From NCBI GenBank assembly GCA_934567115.1, contig CAKTJA010000004.1, forward strand, positions 1 to 36,453: a stretch of 36,453 nucleotides of DNA, given 5' to 3'. Each line of letters opens with the position of its first letter. Position 1 is the first letter of the stretch. The position numbers and the translations under genes were made by a program. The stretch comes from an uncultured Oscillospiraceae bacterium. GTDB taxonomy: Bacteria > Bacillota > Clostridia > Oscillospirales > Oscillospiraceae. The notes under the pieces are model-generated. The model was not told the DNA's origin, ran no database searches, and was given only the letters and a program-made list of their open reading frames with translations. Shown here piece after piece: positions 25,541-34,500 of the stretch.

Positions 25541-26434
25541 TCAGATCATCATTCTGATGCCGCTATTTTCGATATTGATCTCGATCATCGGCGTGCCGGG
25601 GGCGTATTCGCCGTCAAGCGTCCATGGAATGCTGCCGTCGCTCTCCGCCGTGACGCGCCGCACATGGCGGAAGATCAGCGCGCCGCCTGTTTCGTACTCC
25701 TTATAAACAATGGCGCGGATGGTGCGCTGAAGCGCCAGAGGCGTTTTCGGCACGGGGACGAGCATCAGCTCGAACTGTCCGTCGCTCATGTCCACCTTGT
25801 CGGGGGAGAGCTTCATTAGCCCCGCGATGGAGGTCGAGTTGCACACCGCGCCGAAGAGATACTCGCCGTCGAACGTTTCGCCGTCGGCGGTGATGGTCAT
25901 GCGATAGGGGCAGAGCGTGTCGAGGTCCTTCACGCCCTCGAGAAGATAGGCGAAGTGACCGAACATGTTTTTGACGTCCTGCGGGGCGGTGTAGGACGCG
26001 CGCGTGAACGCGCCGAAGGAGGCGACGTAGACAAAGCTCTGCCTGTTGAAAATGCCGACGTCCAGCTCGCGCGGGAGAAGGCGCATGGCGCTCTGCGCCG
26101 CGACCGCCGGCTCGGACGGGATCGACAGGCTTGCGGCGAAATCGTTCGTGCTGCCGCCGGGCAGATAGCTCAGCGGCGGGCGCTTTTCGCGCGGCAGACG
26201 CATGATGCCGTTGACCGTTTCGCTCAGCGTGCCGTCTCCGCCGTGGCAGACGACGAGGTCGTACTCCGCCCCGTACCGCGCGGCGAAGCTTGCGGCGTCG
26301 CCCTGCCGCCGTGTTTCGGCGACGCGGACGAGATAGCCCGCGTCGGAGAAGATCGAGACCGCGTCGAACAGCGGTGCGCGCGACTTTGTCTTTCCCGCGC
26401 GGGGGTTGACGATGAACAGCAGTTTTTTATCCAC
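25541..26434 (-). CDS. Diacylglycerol/lipid kinase family protein
   Basis: The protein has 297 residues and belongs to the DagK/YegS/sphingosine kinase catalytic family. Motifs are NPRAG (10-14), CHGGDGTLSE (64-73, nucleotide binding) and LPGGSTNDFA (91-100), with a beta-sandwich C-terminal domain. It phosphorylates a lipid such as diacylglycerol or undecaprenol at the membrane. I start it at GTG (codon 4 of an open frame from ATG 26443), because GGAGAGG abuts that ATG with no spacing but lies 9 nt before the GTG. It stands alone, convergent with the PhnD-like gene and divergent from the AI-2E operon. Confidence 0.86.
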   Translation of the reverse strand: MDKKLLFIVNPRAGKTKSRAPLFDAVSIFSDAGYLVRVAETRRQGDAASFAARYGAEYDLVVCHGGDGTLSETVNGIMRLPREKRPPLSYLPGGSTNDFAASLSIPSEPAVAAQSAMRLLPRELDVGIFNRQSFVYVASFGAFTRASYTAPQDVKNMFGHFAYLLEGVKDLDTLCPYRMTITADGETFDGEYLFGAVCNSTSIAGLMKLSPDKVDMSDGQFELMLVPVPKTPLALQRTIRAIVYKEYETGGALIFRHVRRVTAESDGSIPWTLDGEYAPGTPMIEINIENSGIRMMI

Positions 26435-26501
26435 AAAGACCATCCTCTCCGCGAAATAGTTAAGAATTTATGAAATGTACTATAACACGGAAACTGCGCT
26501 A

Positions 26502-26530
26502 TTGCAATTCGGCAATAATCATAGTATGCT
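26502..26530 (+). promoter_or_regulatory. Promoter of the AI-2E/peptide transporter operon
   Basis: TTGCAA (26502-26507) and TATGCT (26525-26530) are spaced by 17 bp. The start codon is 52 nt downstream. Confidence 0.62.
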
Positions 26531-26582
26531 ACAAACGTCCGGCATACCTGTTTTTCCTGCCCGGCGGAGCAAAGGAGGGGCC

Positions 26583-27803
26583 ATGAAGCAGAAGATTTTT
26601 GTGTACTGGGGCGTGACCATAGCGGCGGCGGCCTGCGCCATTCTGGTGTTTTACGACACGTTTTTTCAAAACGGCGTGCTGCTCGTCTTTATGGAAAAGC
26701 TTTTCAAGATCCTCATGCCCGTGCTTTACGGGCTTGCGATGGCATACCTTCTTGCGCCCATCGTCAATTTCTTCGACCGCATCCTGCTCGACCGGCTCGG
26801 CATGAAGCACGGCGGGGCCGCGCGCTGCCTGAGCATTCTGGTGACATGGGTGCTGGCCGCGGCGCTGATCTACCTGCTCTTCAGCATCCTGATCCCGGAG
26901 CTGGCCGCGAGCGTGGCGCTGCTTTTTTCCAACCTTGAAAGCTATTACCGCGTGATCTACGACTGGGCCACGCAGCTGATGGAGAATAATCCGACCATCT
27001 CGTCTCAGGTGCTTGAGACGGTGAAGAACTACTATAACGAGCTGGTCAACTGGGTCTACAATTCCGTCATCCCACAGGCGCAGGTCGCCATCGTCGCCGT
27101 GACGGGCGGGGTGGTGAGCGTGCTGGTCTTTGCCAAGGACCTGCTGGTGGGCGTCGTCGTCTCCATTTACCTCCTTGCGAGGAAGGAGACCTTCGCGCTC
27201 CACTCGCGCAAGCTGCTGTACGCGGTCGCTTCCGCGCCGCACTATGACCGCGCGCTCCGCGCCGTGCGCGAGGCGGACCGGATCTTTTCCGGCTTCGTGC
27301 GCGGGAAGCTGCTCGACTCGCTCATCATCGGCATTCTCTGCTTCATCGTCTGCTCGCTGCTCAAGTTCCCCTATACGCCGATCATCTCGGTGTTCGTGGG
27401 CGTGACGAACATCATTCCGATCTTCGGACCCTTCCTCGGCGCGATCCCGAGCGCGTTCCTGATTCTGCTCGTCGATCCGAAGCAGTGCCTTTACTTTGTC
27501 ATTTTCATCATCGCCCTTCAGCAGTTCGACGGCAATATCCTTGGCCCGAGGATCCTCGGCGAGACGGTCGGCATCTCCAGCTTCTGGATCATCGTCGCGA
27601 TCCTTGTCGGCGGCGGCTTCGGCGGGGTGCTTGGCATGTTCCTCGGCGTGCCGGTGTTCGCCTGTATCTATTCCGCCGTCAAATCGATGAGCGAGGCGTC
27701 CCTTCGCAAAAAGGGCGTGACGGACGACAGCTTTTTTGCCGCCGCGCGTCAAACGGAAGAAAGACCGGCTGAAACAGCCGTTTCCAAAGGAGATCATAAA
27801 TGA
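26583..27803 (+). CDS. AI-2E (PerM/YdiK) family membrane protein
   Basis: The protein has 406 residues with about seven to eight transmembrane segments. The AI-2E hallmark is the C-terminal half, with SVFVGVTNIIPIFGPFLGAIPSA, ALQQFDGNILGPRILGETVG and GGGFGGVLGMFLGVPVFA. The family covers autoinducer-2 exporters, sodium-proton antiporters and proteins of unknown transport activity, so substrate is open. The chosen ATG follows AAGGAGG by 6 nt; an ATG 108 nt upstream lies at the promoter. Its stop overlaps the start of the peptide-binding lipoprotein gene by 4 nt (ATGA), so the two are translationally coupled, which is unusual for an AI-2E protein. Confidence 0.9.
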   Translation: MKQKIFVYWGVTIAAAACAILVFYDTFFQNGVLLVFMEKLFKILMPVLYGLAMAYLLAPIVNFFDRILLDRLGMKHGGAARCLSILVTWVLAAALIYLLFSILIPELAASVALLFSNLESYYRVIYDWATQLMENNPTISSQVLETVKNYYNELVNWVYNSVIPQAQVAIVAVTGGVVSVLVFAKDLLVGVVVSIYLLARKETFALHSRKLLYAVASAPHYDRALRAVREADRIFSGFVRGKLLDSLIIGILCFIVCSLLKFPYTPIISVFVGVTNIIPIFGPFLGAIPSAFLILLVDPKQCLYFVIFIIALQQFDGNILGPRILGETVGISSFWIIVAILVGGGFGGVLGMFLGVPVFACIYSAVKSMSEASLRKKGVTDDSFFAAARQTEERPAETAVSKGDHK

Positions 27804-29296
27804 AAAAACGCATTGCGGCGCTCATGCTGGCGCTGACGCTTTCCCTCTCTCTCGCGGCCTGCGGCGGCGGGGAGAGCGCGGGCCCCGACGCGCGGCGCGA
27901 GGCGAACGAGCTGACGCTCGGCATCGCGCAGGACCTTGAAAACAGCCTCGATCCCTACACCGGCGTCACCGCCGCGAACCGCGAGCTTCTTTTCAACGTC
28001 TTCGAGGGGCTTGTCAAGCCCGACGCGGACGGGAACCTCGTCCCCGCCGTCGCCGAGCGGTGGGAGGTCTCCGACGACCGGCTGACCTACACCTTTTATC
28101 TTCGCCCCGGCGTGAAGTTCCACAACGGCGCCGAGGTGAGCGCTTCGGACGCGGCGTGGTCGATCGACCGGGCGAGGGACTCCGGCAACTGGAAGGCGCT
28201 GGACAACATCGCCGCCGTGGACCCCGGCGACATGAGCCTGTCCGTCGTTCTCAAGCAGCCCGACGGCGATTTCCTCTCCAACATGACGCTGGCCGTCACG
28301 CCGAAGGATTACAGCGGCGAGACGGCTCCCGTCGGCACCGGCCCGTTCCGATACGTCTCCCGCGCCGCGCAGCAGAGCATCGTCTTCGAGCGCTTTGCCG
28401 ATTACTGGGGCGAGGGCGCGAAGGTGGACAGGGTCACCTGCCTGATCTACGAAAACGCGGAGGCGCTTGTCCTCGCGCTCAAGAGCGGCGCGGTGGATGT
28501 CTGCGCTCATCTGACCGCCGCACAGGCGGGTCAGCTCACCGAAAGCTTCGATATTCTTGAAGGTACGATGAACCTTGTTCAGGCCGTGTACCTCAACCAC
28601 GACTACGAGCCGCTTGCGAACGGCAGGGTGCGCGAGGCGCTGTGCTATGCGATCGACCGGCAGCAGGTGTTCGATGTGGTAGCCGGCGGACACGGTACGG
28701 CGGTGGGCAGCAGCATGTATCCCGCCTTCCGCAAGTATTTCCTGCCCGAGCTTGCGGAGCGCTATCCGCACGACACGGAGAAGGCCCGGGCGCTGCTTGC
28801 CGAGGCGGGCTATCCGGACGGCTTTGATCTCACCATCACTGTGCCGAGCAACTATCAGCCGCATATGGACACCGCGCAGGTCGTGGCCGAGCAGCTTCGC
28901 GCCGCCGGCGTGAACGTGACCATAGAGCCGGTGGAGTGGGCCGCGTGGCTCGACGGGGTCTACACGGGCCGCCAGTATCAGGCGACCGTGGTCGGCGTGG
29001 ACGCAAACGCCCTGACCGCGCGCGCCATGCTGGAGCGTTTCTGCTCTACTTCCGGTAATAATTTTATAAATTATTCCAATGCGGATTACGACGCGGCTTT
29101 CCTTGCCGCCGTTTCCGCCGAAACGGACGCTGAGGCGACCGCCGCCTATCTCCGCTGCGAGGAGATCTTGGCGGAGACCGCCGCGAATGTCTACATTCAG
29201 GATCTTGCCGACCTCGTTGCCGTGCGCAAGGGGATTGGGGGCTATCGGTTCTACCCGCTCTACGCCATTGACCTGAGCGCCGTTTCCTATGCCTGA
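27800..29296 (+). CDS. Peptide/nickel-type (SBP_bac_5) binding lipoprotein
   Basis: The protein has 498 residues with lipobox LAAC (Cys21). It has the family-5 binding-protein layout: LTLGIAQDLENSLDPYTG near the start, then LLFNVFEGLVKPDADGNLVP, RLTYTFYLRPGVKFHNGAEV, TGPFRY and VREALCYAIDRQQV. These proteins bind oligopeptides, dipeptides, nickel chelates or related ligands and feed DppBCDF-type importers, which follow immediately. The ligand cannot be assigned. AAAGGAG lies 7 nt before the ATG, inside the end of the AI-2E gene. Confidence 0.93.
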   Translation: MKKRIAALMLALTLSLSLAACGGGESAGPDARREANELTLGIAQDLENSLDPYTGVTAANRELLFNVFEGLVKPDADGNLVPAVAERWEVSDDRLTYTFYLRPGVKFHNGAEVSASDAAWSIDRARDSGNWKALDNIAAVDPGDMSLSVVLKQPDGDFLSNMTLAVTPKDYSGETAPVGTGPFRYVSRAAQQSIVFERFADYWGEGAKVDRVTCLIYENAEALVLALKSGAVDVCAHLTAAQAGQLTESFDILEGTMNLVQAVYLNHDYEPLANGRVREALCYAIDRQQVFDVVAGGHGTAVGSSMYPAFRKYFLPELAERYPHDTEKARALLAEAGYPDGFDLTITVPSNYQPHMDTAQVVAEQLRAAGVNVTIEPVEWAAWLDGVYTGRQYQATVVGVDANALTARAMLERFCSTSGNNFINYSNADYDAAFLAAVSAETDAEATAAYLRCEEILAETAANVYIQDLADLVAVRKGIGGYRFYPLYAIDLSAVSYA

Positions 29297-29333
29297 GGGC
29301 ATTTTTCACAACGGATAAAGCGAGGCGGATACC

Positions 29334-30281
29334 ATGCGTTATACAGCAAAAAAACTCGCGACGATGCTGCTGACCATGGTGCTCGTCTCGTTTTTGACCT
29401 TTGTTGCGTTTTCCCTGCTCTCCGGCGACGCGGCGACGCGTCTGCTCGGGACGGAGGCGACCCCGGAAAAGCTGGAGGCGCTGCGTGAGGAGCTGGGGCT
29501 GAACGCTCCGCTTGCCGTGCGCTACGGACGGTGGCTGGCGGCGGCGCTTCACGGCGACCTCGGCGTTTCCTACCAGTACCGCATTCCGGTGAGCACGCTG
29601 CTCGCGCAGCGGCTGGGGCCGACGCTTACGCTCACCGCGCTTTCGTTTCTGATGATCGTCGCGGCGTCCATACCGCTGGGCGTTCTTTCGGCGAAGCATC
29701 CCGGCGGGCGGCTCGACCGCGTGCTGACCGTGTGCGGTCAGGTCGTGATGGCGGTCCCGCCGTTTTTTACCGGCATTCTGTTCACCAGCTTTTTCGGCCT
29801 GACGCTGCATCTGTTTATTGCCGGCGCGTTTCCGCAGGGCGGCGTGCGGGAATACGCGGGATATCTCTTTTTTCCGGCGCTCGCCGTCGCGCTGCCGCGC
29901 ATTGCGATGACCGTTCGGCTGCTGCGGGCCTCGATCCTTGAGGAGGCGGAGCGCGGCTATGTGCGCACCTCCATGAGCCGGGGCTGCTCGCGCAGCAGCA
30001 TCCTGTACCGCCATGTGCTGAAGAACACGATGGTCCCGCTTGTGAACTTTCTTGCGATGACGGTCGCCGATCTGTTCGCGGGGAGCGTTGTGATCGAGCA
30101 GGTCTTCTCCGTGCCGGGGCTGGGCCGGCTGCTGCTGGCGTCCATCGGCAGCCGCGACGAGCCGGTCGCCCGCGCCGTGGTGACGCTGCTCTCCTTTGCC
30201 GTGATCCTGTGCAGCATGGCTGCGGACCTTCTGGCGCGGCGCATCGACCCCCGGCTTGACGGACAGGGAGGCGCGGCATGA
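29334..30281 (+). CDS. Peptide-type ABC permease, DppB-like
   Basis: The protein has 315 residues. It begins with the classic DppB/OppB helix (YTAKKLATMLLTMVLVSFLT) and has about six transmembrane segments. The conserved coupling motif is RAVASSILEEAERGYVRTS-like, here RASILEEAERGYVRTSMSRG, followed by FLAMTVADLFAGSVVIEQVF. It pairs with the DppC-like protein to form the channel. It starts 37 nt after the lipoprotein gene, with GAGG about 8 nt before the ATG. Confidence 0.92.
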   Translation: MRYTAKKLATMLLTMVLVSFLTFVAFSLLSGDAATRLLGTEATPEKLEALREELGLNAPLAVRYGRWLAAALHGDLGVSYQYRIPVSTLLAQRLGPTLTLTALSFLMIVAASIPLGVLSAKHPGGRLDRVLTVCGQVVMAVPPFFTGILFTSFFGLTLHLFIAGAFPQGGVREYAGYLFFPALAVALPRIAMTVRLLRASILEEAERGYVRTSMSRGCSRSSILYRHVLKNTMVPLVNFLAMTVADLFAGSVVIEQVFSVPGLGRLLLASIGSRDEPVARAVVTLLSFAVILCSMAADLLARRIDPRLDGQGGAA

Positions 30282-31087
30282 AAAAAAGAAACGTATTTCT
30301 GCGCGCGGGACTGGCGATCGCCGCGCTGACCGCCGCGTTCATCATTCTCGGCTGCTTCTGGACGCCGTACGCCCCGAACGCCATCGACGCGTCCGCGCTC
30401 ACGCTGCCGCCGTCCGCCGCGCACCCGATGGGGACGGACAAGTTCGGGCGCGATATTCTCAGCCGCGTGATGTCCGGAGCGGGGGACACGCTGTTCGTTG
30501 CGCTCGGGACGGTGCTGATCGGAACGATCGTCGGAACGCTCGTCGGCGCGCTGACCGGGTGGTACGGCGGCTGGGTGGACGAGGGGATCATGCGGCTCAA
30601 CGACGCGCTTGCCTCGTTTCCGAGCATTCTTATCCTGCTTGTGCTCGTCAGTCTGCTCGGCGGCGGGCGCGCGCATATGACGATTGCCCTCGGCGTGGTG
30701 TTTATCCCGAGCTATGCCCGCATCGTGCGCAGCGAATTTGCCCGCGAGCGTACGCGCAGCTATGTCCGCGCGGCGGAGCTGATGGGCGCGTCCGTCGCGC
30801 GCATCCTGTTCGTCCACATTCTGCCGAACGTGCGGCGCACGCTGCTCTCGGCCGTTACCATCGGCTTTAACAACGCGGTTCTGGCTGAGGCGGCGATGAG
30901 TTATCTCGCCATCGGCGTTTCGCCGGACGAGGCGAGCCTCGGCTATATGCTTGCGGAGTCGCAGAGCATGCTTGATTCCGCGCCGTGGTACGCACTCGGC
31001 GCGGGGCTTGTCATCGTTCTGCTTATCCTCGGCGTGAGCCTGATCGGAGAGGGATTGCAGCGCGAGGGACTTCGGGGCCGAAGGTGA
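30278..31087 (+). CDS. Peptide-type ABC permease, DppC-like
   Basis: The protein has 269 residues, slightly short for DppC. Landmarks are the N-terminal extracytoplasmic segment HPMGTDKFGRDILSRVMSGA, the coupling loop SEFARERTRSYVRAAELMGA and LAEAAMSYLAIGVSPDEASL. It has about six transmembrane segments. The ATG overlaps the DppB-like stop by 4 nt. It forms the second half of the peptide-type channel. Confidence 0.93.
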   Translation: MKKRNVFLRAGLAIAALTAAFIILGCFWTPYAPNAIDASALTLPPSAAHPMGTDKFGRDILSRVMSGAGDTLFVALGTVLIGTIVGTLVGALTGWYGGWVDEGIMRLNDALASFPSILILLVLVSLLGGGRAHMTIALGVVFIPSYARIVRSEFARERTRSYVRAAELMGASVARILFVHILPNVRRTLLSAVTIGFNNAVLAEAAMSYLAIGVSPDEASLGYMLAESQSMLDSAPWYALGAGLVIVLLILGVSLIGEGLQREGLRGRR

Positions 31088-31099
31088 AAGGAGCATCTC

Positions 31100-31888
31100 A
31101 TGGTTGAGCTGAAGGACCTGCATGTGCGCTTTCGCGACGCGTCGCGCGAGGCTGTGGCGGGGATCGATCTGACGATAGAGGACGGAGAGATCGTCGGCCT
31201 TGTCGGGGAGAGCGGAAGCGGAAAGACCGTGACCGCCATGACGCTTTCCGGTCTGATCGAGCGCGGGAGGGTGGAGCTGTCCGGCTCGGTCCTCGTTGAC
31301 GGGCGGGACGTTCTACGCCTGCCGCGCGCCGAGCTGCGCGGCGTTCAGGGACGCGAGATCGGCGTTGTGTTTCAGGAGCCGATGAGCGCGATGGACCCGC
31401 TCATGCGCATCGGTCCGCAGGTGGAGGAGGCGCTCGCCGTCCACACGGGGCTTGACCGCGCCGCGCGCCGTGCCCGCGCGCTGGAGGCGATGCGGGACGC
31501 GGACCTGCCGGACCCGGAGGGGCTTTACCGCAGATATCCGCATGAGTGCTCGGGCGGACAACTCCAGCGGGTGATGATCGCCGCCGCCATTGTGACGGAC
31601 CCCCGGCTGCTTCTGCTTGACGAGCCGACCACCGCGCTGGACGTGAGCGTTCAGGCGCAGATCCTTGCGCTGCTGCGCCGGCTCAATCGGGAGAAGGGGA
31701 TCTCCATGCTGCTGATCTCGCACGATCTGCGGGCCGTGCGGCGCATCTGCTCGCGCGTCGCCGTGATGCAGCGGGGACGCATCGTCGAGCAGGGGGCGAT
31801 GGAGCGGGTGTTTACGCAGCCGCAGCATCCCTATACCGTTGAGCTGATCGACGCCGTTCCGCAGCGCGCGCGGAGGACAGACGTATGA
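31100..31888 (+). CDS. Peptide-type ABC ATPase, DppD-like
   Basis: The protein has 262 residues. Walker A is GESGSGKT, the Q-loop is [17 protein letters not shown], the signature is [15 protein letters not shown], Walker B is [12 protein letters not shown] and the switch His is in LISHDLR. It stops shortly after [14 protein letters not shown], so most of the C-terminal oligopeptide-transporter extension (usually 60-70 residues) is absent. This makes it shorter than classical DppD/OppD, a form also seen in nickel-type systems. It starts 12 nt after the permease gene with AAAGGAG. Confidence 0.93.
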   Translation: MVELKDLHVRFRDASREAVAGIDLTIEDGEIVGLVGESGSGKTVTAMTLSGLIERGRVELSGSVLVDGRDVLRLPRAELRGVQGREIGVVFQEPMSAMDPLMRIGPQVEEALAVHTGLDRAARRARALEAMRDADLPDPEGLYRRYPHECSGGQLQRVMIAAAIVTDPRLLLLDEPTTALDVSVQAQILALLRRLNREKGISMLLISHDLRAVRRICSRVAVMQRGRIVEQGAMERVFTQPQHPYTVELIDAVPQRARRTDV

Positions 31889-32616
31889 ACGAACCGATCC
31901 TTGAGGTCAAAAATTTAACCTGCTGGTACCGCAGCGCGGGACCGGGAAGACGCAGACGGGGAGAGGACGTGCTCCATGACGTGAGCTTCACCCTGCGGCG
32001 GGGAGAGATCCTCGGCCTCGTCGGCGAGAGCGGGACGGGGAAAACGACGCTGGTGAAAAATATCCTCGGCCTTGTGCGCACGCATACGGGCGAGATCGTT
32101 CACCATACAAAGCGTCCGCAGATGATCTTTCAGGACCCGTACTCCTCGCTCAACCCGGCCTATACCGTCGGCTGGATTCTGGAGGAGCCGCTGCGGATCT
32201 ACGGGAAGTATGACGCGCGGGAGCGCCGCCGCCGCGTCGAGGAGATCGCGGAGAAGGTCGGCCTTCCCGCCGAGTGCCTCGCGCGCCGTCCGGACGAGCT
32301 TTCCGGCGGGCAGCGCCAGCGCGTTTCCATCGGCGCGGCGCTGATCCAGAAGCCGGGGCTGATCGTTGCCGACGAGCCGGTCAGCGCGCTGGACGTGACG
32401 ATCCAGCGCCAGATTTTGGAGCTGATGCGCTCCGTGCGCGACGAACTCGGCGTTTCGATTTTGTTTATCTCGCACGATCTCAACGTCGTGTATCAGATCT
32501 GCGACCGCGTGATGGTGATGAAGGACGGGCGCATCGTCGAGGAGAACACGACGCGGGAGCTTTTTGAGCACCCCCGGCACGAATATACGCGCGAGCTGCT
32601 TTCTGCGGCGGATTGA
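31885..32616 (+). CDS. Peptide-type ABC ATPase, DppF-like
   Basis: The protein has 243 residues. Walker A is GESGTGKTT, the Q-loop is [17 protein letters not shown], the signature is [15 protein letters not shown], Walker B is [12 protein letters not shown] and the switch His is in FISHDLN. The C-terminus ends at [12 protein letters not shown], again without the long extension. The ATG overlaps the DppD-like stop by 4 nt. Together with DppD-like it forms the heterodimeric motor. Confidence 0.93.
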   Translation: MNEPILEVKNLTCWYRSAGPGRRRRGEDVLHDVSFTLRRGEILGLVGESGTGKTTLVKNILGLVRTHTGEIVHHTKRPQMIFQDPYSSLNPAYTVGWILEEPLRIYGKYDARERRRRVEEIAEKVGLPAECLARRPDELSGGQRQRVSIGAALIQKPGLIVADEPVSALDVTIQRQILELMRSVRDELGVSILFISHDLNVVYQICDRVMVMKDGRIVEENTTRELFEHPRHEYTRELLSAAD

Positions 32617-32628
32617 CCGGAGGGTGCG

Positions 32629-33720
32629 ATGAAGGAGTTTTTTCTGCGCTTTCGCAGACTGCATCTGTGGCTGCTGAGCGACCTTGCGCTGCTTGCGGCG
32701 TTTCTGCTTGCACGGCAGAGCCGCGCGGCGATGAACGCGCTGACGCGGAATGTCACGGACCCGCTGCGCCGCGCCGTTGGCGTGCTGTGCGAGCGCGTTC
32801 CGTTTTCCGTGGCCGAGGCGCTGTACGCGCTGGCGGCGGCCGGGCTGCTTGCGTTTATCGTGCTGGGGGTGCGCGCCGTGGCGCGCAGCGCGCGCAAAAG
32901 GGACGCGGTGTACGCGCTCGCGCTGGGACTGCTCTCTGCGCTGGCGGCGGTCTATGTGCTTTTCTGCGTGCTCTGGGGTGCGAACTATTACGCCGACGGC
33001 TTCTGCGACCGCAGCGGCCTTTCCCCGCAGCCGGTCTCCGTTGAGGAGCTTTACCGCGTGACGGCGTATTTCGTCGAGGAGGTCAACGCGGCGGCGGGAG
33101 GCGTGCCGCGCGACGAAAACGGCGTCTGCTCCGCCGACCGCGCGCAGATTCTCGCGTGGGCGCCGAACGTTTATCGAAACCTGTATGAGGAATTTCCGTT
33201 TCTTGAGGCGGAGGATGTTCCGCCCAAGGCCATGCGGTTTTCCGGGATCATGAGCGCAATGGGCTTTACCGGCCTGTACTTCCCGTTCACGGGAGAGAGC
33301 AACGTCAACGTCGATTTCCCCGTCGCGACGCTGCCGACCACCGTTGCGCACGAGCTGGCGCACCGCCGGGGGATCGCCGGCGAGCAGGAGTGCAATTTCC
33401 TCGGCATTCTCGCCTCGCTCCGATGCGGCGACGCTGTTTACCGCTATTCCGGCGCGCTGTCCGGTTACATCTACCTTTCCAACGCGCTTTATTCCGTCGA
33501 CCCGGAGGGCTGGCGCGAGCTGCGCGCCGCGCTCGACCCGCGCGCCGCTGCGGACCTGAGGGCCTCGAGCGAGTACTGGGCGGGGTATCAGGGCGTTGTG
33601 GAAAAGGCCGCGACAAAGGTGTACGACGGCTTCCTCAAAAGCTACGGGACCATCGGCGTGAAGAGCTACGGCGCATGCGTCGATCTTCTGACCGCTTATT
33701 TTAAAGACGCCGCCGCGTGA
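32629..33720 (+). CDS. DUF3810 metalloprotease-like membrane protein
   Basis: The protein has 363 residues. Three hydrophobic segments lie within the first 120 residues (about 13-28, 62-82 and 95-118). The C-terminal domain carries HELAH (241-245) followed by acidic residues in GIAGEQECNF (E252, E254), the zincin-like arrangement of the DUF3810 family. No substrate is known to me. The signature FTGLYFPFTGESNVN precedes the metal site and is typical of the family. The gene starts 12 nt after the last ABC ATPase with a GGAGGG ribosome binding site, so it is the final member of the operon. A functional link to peptide uptake, such as peptide trimming at the membrane, is only inference. Confidence 0.85.
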   Translation: MKEFFLRFRRLHLWLLSDLALLAAFLLARQSRAAMNALTRNVTDPLRRAVGVLCERVPFSVAEALYALAAAGLLAFIVLGVRAVARSARKRDAVYALALGLLSALAAVYVLFCVLWGANYYADGFCDRSGLSPQPVSVEELYRVTAYFVEEVNAAAGGVPRDENGVCSADRAQILAWAPNVYRNLYEEFPFLEAEDVPPKAMRFSGIMSAMGFTGLYFPFTGESNVNVDFPVATLPTTVAHELAHRRGIAGEQECNFLGILASLRCGDAVYRYSGALSGYIYLSNALYSVDPEGWRELRAALDPRAAADLRASSEYWAGYQGVVEKAATKVYDGFLKSYGTIGVKSYGACVDLLTAYFKDAAA

Positions 33721-33744
33721 GGGCGCGGGGCGGAAACCGCAAAA

Positions 33745-33790
33745 AAATAACCCCCGGCTGCTTCCGTGTCCGTGCAGCCGGGGGTTATTT
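33745..33790. terminator. Strong terminator, best in minus direction
   Basis: A perfect 17-bp stem (33745-33761 with 33774-33790) has a 12-nt loop. On the minus strand it is followed by a long T run (TTATTTTTTTG); on the plus strand the tail is shorter (TTATTTATGG). It can end the peptide-transporter operon, but the better T tract implies a minus-strand transcript arriving from the 33.8-34.06 kb region. Confidence 0.88.
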
Positions 33791-34061
33791 ATGGTTCTTG
33801 GTATCTAACATCAATGGTTACCTCGCTTTCTTCAGACTGCTGACACTGACAATCGTTTGCCCGGATGTCCACTCTCTCTTCTATGATAAACACACTGACG
33901 TGTGACTGTGCCGATTATGCCGACAGACATTGGAGAGCACTCTGCGAATGAATTCAGTGCCGGGGAAAGGTTCCGGTGCGCCGGGGCCGCTCAGCTGTTC
34001 ATTGGTCTCACCCTTTCTGTTTCTGTAGCTAAAGCATAGCAGACTTTGCCGCGAAATACAA
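33791..34061 (-). other. Probable small minus-strand transcription unit
   Basis: On the minus strand TTGTAT (34061-34056) and TATGCT (34038-34033) are spaced by 17 bp. They are followed by AAAGGGTGAG upstream of an ATG that opens only a three-codon frame. About 240 nt later the strong terminator ends the unit. Two short frames exist inside: 32 codons from ATG 33930, and a frame ending in DVRYQEP whose stop (33791-33789) abuts the terminator. Its residues VDIRANDCQCQQSEESEVTI look protein-like, but it lacks a convincing start. It could be a small RNA, a small-protein gene or a decayed gene. I do not recognise it. Confidence 0.4.
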
Positions 34062-34145
34062 GCCGCCGAATACACGAAAAACGAAAGCTGAATTTGTGCA
34101 ACGCCCTGATTTCGTCAAAAAGCGACAAAAAGTTCTAAATTTGTA

Positions 34146-34174
34146 TTGAAAAATTTAACGCTTTGTAATAAAAT
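34146..34174 (+). promoter_or_regulatory. Upstream promoter of long leader
   Basis: TTGAAA (34146-34151) and TAAAAT (34169-34174) are spaced by 17 bp in an AT-rich stretch. If used, it makes a leader of about 320 nt before the next gene. Confidence 0.55.
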
Positions 34175-34184
34175 ATAAATGATA

Positions 34185-34400
34185 TCGGCCTTCGGCGCGG
34201 AGGCGGACGACGGACGGCAGCTGCGTTTTGCGGCTGCCGCCGCGCATATCCGCGCATCCGGGCGGGCCGTGTGCGGCGGAATAAAATTTTCGGAAAGGCA
34301 GACGGGTCGGCGCATACCATTTACAGGACCAGCGGAGCGCTTTGCCCCGGACGCCGGGACGGGCCGGGTATTTTTTAAAAAACCTTTAGGAAAAAATCTG
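34185..34400 (+). other. GC-rich structured leader, function unknown
   Basis: This GC-rich block lies between two AT-rich promoter regions and contains no credible gene. It has a strong hairpin at 34215-34239 (10-bp stem CGGCAGCTGC with a GTTTT loop). Later, CCCGG/CCGGG segments near 34350-34370 are followed by TATTTTTTAAAAAA, which could act as a terminator or attenuator. I found no match to a riboswitch class I know. Confidence 0.35.
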
Positions 34401-34407
34401 TAGAAAA

Positions 34408-34416
34408 TGGTATAAT
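34408..34416 (+). promoter_or_regulatory. Extended -10 promoter near the tail-like gene
   Basis: TGGTATAAT is a perfect extended -10 with TATAAT at 34411-34416; the -35 is poor (TTAGGA, 18 bp upstream). It gives a leader of about 80 nt before the start codon at 34501. A small GCGGT/ACCGC hairpin followed by GTTTTT lies inside that leader. Confidence 0.55.
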
Positions 34417-34500
34417 ATTGTCAAAAGAAATGGAACTGCGGTTCACCGCGTTTTTCCGGACTGCGGGCCGAAGCCGATGAAAAGTGAGGATGGTGCTTTT

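Noticed and set aside
33881..34075. 64-codon minus-strand frame as a protein gene
   Set aside because: Its beginning overlaps the promoter elements at 34033-34061, it has no start with a ribosome binding site, and it ends far from the terminator.
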